Shown here: positions 61,999-64,000 of the stretch, one piece after another | Layout of the letters: every line of letters begins with the position of its first letter | Numbering within the stretch: the first letter of the stretch is position 1 | Source of the DNA: Celeribacter persicus | Lineage (GTDB): Bacteria; Pseudomonadota; Alphaproteobacteria; Rhodobacterales; Rhodobacteraceae | Length of the DNA: 64,000 nucleotides | NCBI RefSeq assembly: GCF_003050785.1 | Contig: NZ_QAOH01000005.1 | Location: forward strand, 124,001 to 188,000 | Direction: 5' to 3' | Translations under genes and position numbers: made by a program | Notes under the pieces: model-generated | Told to the model about the DNA's origin: nothing | Seen by the model: only the letters and a program-made list of their open reading frames with translations | Database searches by the model: none

Positions 61999-64000
61999 CT
62001 ATACGGCCTTATGCGTTCGTTGCGCCATCGTCACGGCCAAAATCGCATAGATCGCAGAGAACACCAGCAAAAGCCCCAACAGAAACAGTCCAAACGCTAC
62101 GGCAAAGCTCGCAGCGCCGAAAAGCGCGGGCAGGATACCCGGCAGAACCACCGGCCCGATGGTCAGCGCGAACCATAGCACGGTGAACACACTCGCCCCG
62201 ATCAACGCCTTACCCACCACACCGCTGCGATTGGGGTGACGCAACCCGCGGCGCAAGGCGGCAATCTGCCGTGCAACATCAAGCTGCATCGCCAGAATGG
62301 CGGGCACCATGACCAGAACGATCACCATACCGAAGCCCAAGCCATAGGCCAACGTGATCACTGTCGGCTTGAGGAACTGCGCATCGGCGGAGGTCTCGTA
62401 GAGCAGGGGCGCAAGACCCAGAACCGTGGTCAGCGTGGTCAGCATCACGGGCCGCAGCCGGTCCACCGCCGCGTCGATCATCGCGGGAACCAATCCACGA
62501 TCATGAGCATATTCATCCACCGTGGACACCAGAACGATGGAGTCGTTGATGATGATCCCGGTCATGCCGATGAGCCCGACGACGGAGAACATCGAGAGAG
62601 GCACCTCCCAGAGCGCATGGCCATGGATTGCCCCAATCAATCCGAAGGGAATGACCGACATGACCACCACGGGGCGGGTCCAGCTTGAGAAAATCCACGC
62701 AAGCGTCAGGTAGATGCCGAGCAGAACGCCCGAAAGCCCCAGAAACGCATCGGAGAGAAAGCGGTTTTCCTGTTCTGACAGACCGGAAATCCGGTGGGTC
62801 ACACCATAGGTCTCGTCGATCTCCGGCAGGATCTCATTGGTGATCTCGTCCTGAATTTCACTGGCGCGCGCGGCATTGTCCTCGCTCAGATCGCCGGTGA
62901 CGGAAATGATCCGCAAACCGTTTTCGCGCCGCACGGTCGAGAAACCGGTCGTGCGCGTCACCGTCACGATGTCCGCAAGCGGCACATAGGCGCCCGAAGA
63001 CGTGCGCATCCGGGTCCGGCTAAGAAAATCGGCGGTCAGTTCGTCTTCGGGCAGTTCCACCTGAATCGTCGCGGTGCGAGTGCCCGCCGGATAGGTCGCC
63101 GCCTCGATCCCGCCGAGACGATGGGTCAGCACACTGCCCAGATCGTTGATGTTGAACCCGAGCGCCTCACCCTGTGGTGTCAGTTCGAGGATCAGTTCTT
63201 CCTTGTCATAGGACAGATTGTCCTCAAGCGCCGAAACCTCCGGAAATTGCCCAAGACGCGCCTTGAGCGCCTCTGCCGCGGCCTTGAGTATTTCCGAATT
63301 CGCGCCGTAAAGCTCGACGTCGATTGCATCGCCACCGGGGCCGAACTGCCCGCGCCGGAACGACACGGTCTCGGCGAGAGGATGATTGACCACCTCTTCC
63401 TGAAGATCGCTGACGAAGGCGAAGGAGGAATAGGGCCGCAGATCGGCGTCGATCAGTTCGATTGTGATACCGCCCAGTTGATAATCCTCCTTGGTGCTCG
63501 TCCCCGACAGACCGCGTCCGGCATTCGATCCGATCTGCGCCACCGCATAGGCCAAGGGATTGGTGCCGTATTCCTCTTCGTACCGGGCCGCAACCGCTTC
63601 GGTCGCCCGCTGCAATTCACGCAACATCGCCAGCGTATCGCTGCGCACGGCGCTGGGGGCCATGGCGATATTACCGCTGATCACCGGCTGTTCGGGGGAA
63701 TTGAAGAAGCGCCATTGCACCTGACCCGAAATCAACAGGGAAAGCTGGATCATCAGAAGCAGGATACCTGCGGCCACGACCGGATAACGCAGCCGGATCG
63801 ACCATGTGACCACGGGCCGGAACAACCGTTCTCGGAAAACCCGAAACCCCTTGTCGACCTGGCGCGAGGGCCAGTCGTACCAATGGGTTCTGGCATGTGC
63901 GGCCAGAGAATGGCTCAGGTGGTTGGGCAGGATGATAAAACATTCCATCAGCGAGGCGATCAGCACCACGATCACGGTGAAGGGAATGTCGGAGATCATA
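61999..64000 (-). CDS. RND-family efflux transporter (N-terminal part beyond window)
   Basis: This resistance-nodulation-division pump protein runs past the right edge, so only about the last 667 residues are inside. The visible part begins SDIPFTVIVVLIASLMECFI, the end of a membrane bundle. It shows the large periplasmic loop (PEQPVISGNIAMAPSA onward), the ERA-like acidic region of the transmembrane core (GLIGMTGIIINDSIVLVSTV) and a second helix bundle. Family members export drugs, metals or lipids with a membrane fusion protein that is not seen here. The gene ends 1 base after the DsbD-like stop. Confidence 0.92.
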   Translation of the reverse strand, partial: MISDIPFTVIVVLIASLMECFIILPNHLSHSLAAHARTHWYDWPSRQVDKGFRVFRERLFRPVVTWSIRLRYPVVAAGILLLMIQLSLLISGQVQWRFFNSPEQPVISGNIAMAPSAVRSDTLAMLRELQRATEAVAARYEEEYGTNPLAYAVAQIGSNAGRGLSGTSTKEDYQLGGITIELIDADLRPYSSFAFVSDLQEEVVNHPLAETVSFRRGQFGPGGDAIDVELYGANSEILKAAAEALKARLGQFPEVSALEDNLSYDKEELILELTPQGEALGFNINDLGSVLTHRLGGIEAATYPAGTRTATIQVELPEDELTADFLSRTRMRTSSGAYVPLADIVTVTRTTGFSTVRRENGLRIISVTGDLSEDNAARASEIQDEITNEILPEIDETYGVTHRISGLSEQENRFLSDAFLGLSGVLLGIYLTLAWIFSSWTRPVVVMSVIPFGLIGAIHGHALWEVPLSMFSVVGLIGMTGIIINDSIVLVSTVDEYAHDRGLVPAMIDAAVDRLRPVMLTTLTTVLGLAPLLYETSADAQFLKPTVITLAYGLGFGMVIVLVMVPAILAMQLDVARQIAALRRGLRHPNRSGVVGKALIGASVFTVLWFALTIGPVVLPGILPALFGAASFAVAFGLFLLGLLLVFSAIYAILAVTMAQRTHKAV

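Overview
This 64 kb window is a stretch of chromosome from an alphaproteobacterium, almost certainly of the Rhodobacteraceae (Rhodobacter/Roseobacter group). The support is the gene content and order: ybaB-recR, trcR (DUF1013), coq9, an L-malyl/beta-methylmalyl-CoA lyase of the ethylmalonyl-CoA pathway, the tlpA / argH-lipoprotein-lysA-TIGR02302 block, ftsEX-plsC, a 44-residue aa3 oxidase subunit IV, phaAB, and ETF-ubiquinone oxidoreductase. Coding G+C is about 60%. The genus cannot be fixed from this window. I see no rRNA, tRNA, CRISPR array, insertion sequence, prophage or origin.

Layout. 1-4.9 kb: recombination and stress genes (ybaB end, recR, trcR, RNase T2, dps), then quinone genes (quinone oxidoreductase, coq9) and rpsU. 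4.9-11.5 kb: a DEAD-box helicase; an aldehyde-oxidation unit (AcoR-like regulator, aldehyde dehydrogenase, DUF779) with two strong palindromes before the dehydrogenase; an Lrp/AsnC regulator; mscL. 11.6-15.4 kb: a YghU-like GST behind a perfect 17-bp palindrome, then two tandem GT39-type membrane glycosyltransferases. 15.4-21.9 kb: translation and glycolysis (pheT, pheS, rplT, rpmI, pyk). A low-G+C gene of unknown function sits between pheS and pheT and overlaps both by 4 bases. 22-24.5 kb: a tight operon of N-formylglutamate amidohydrolase, a CHM-isomerase-like protein, DUF1244, DUF5671 and a small membrane protein.

24.5-28.8 kb: a three-gene unit that reads as D-glutamate use (dgcN, dgcA, D-amino-acid aminotransferase), divergent from mcl1. 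28.8-34.9 kb: an AraC-GyrI regulator, accA, a PPOX flavoprotein, plsC, ftsX, ftsE, and a zinc-ribbon membrane protein. 34.9-43.4 kb: TIGR02302, lysA, a small lipoprotein, argH, tlpA, then a PAS protein divergent from a stand-alone EAL protein. 43.5-47.8 kb: phaA and phaB for poly-hydroxybutyrate precursors, with PhaR-like TGC/GCA palindromes before each gene, then a DMT exporter, DUF465, a tRNA methyltransferase and DUF2007. 47.9-55.1 kb: polyprenyl diphosphate synthase, ispE, a TPR protein, ETF-QO, greA behind a leader terminator, and a coiled-coil membrane protein. 55.2-64 kb: azlCD, a lipoprotein, cytochrome oxidase subunit IV, DUF6173, an MBL hydrolase, an acyl-CoA dehydrogenase, AlgH, a DsbD N-terminal-like protein and a truncated RND pump.

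How the genes work together. Several modules meet at acetyl-CoA: accA (fatty acid synthesis), phaAB (carbon storage), mcl1 (C2 assimilation) and aldehyde dehydrogenase (acetaldehyde to acetate). Polyprenyl synthase, coq9 and ETF-QO build and use ubiquinone. Most of the window is ordinary housekeeping DNA. The points most worth a second look are the foreign-looking gene inside pheST, the DgcN/DgcA/aminotransferase unit, the AcoR-like regulator without its ATPase domain and its twin palindromes, the PAS/EAL pair, and the terminator in the greA leader.
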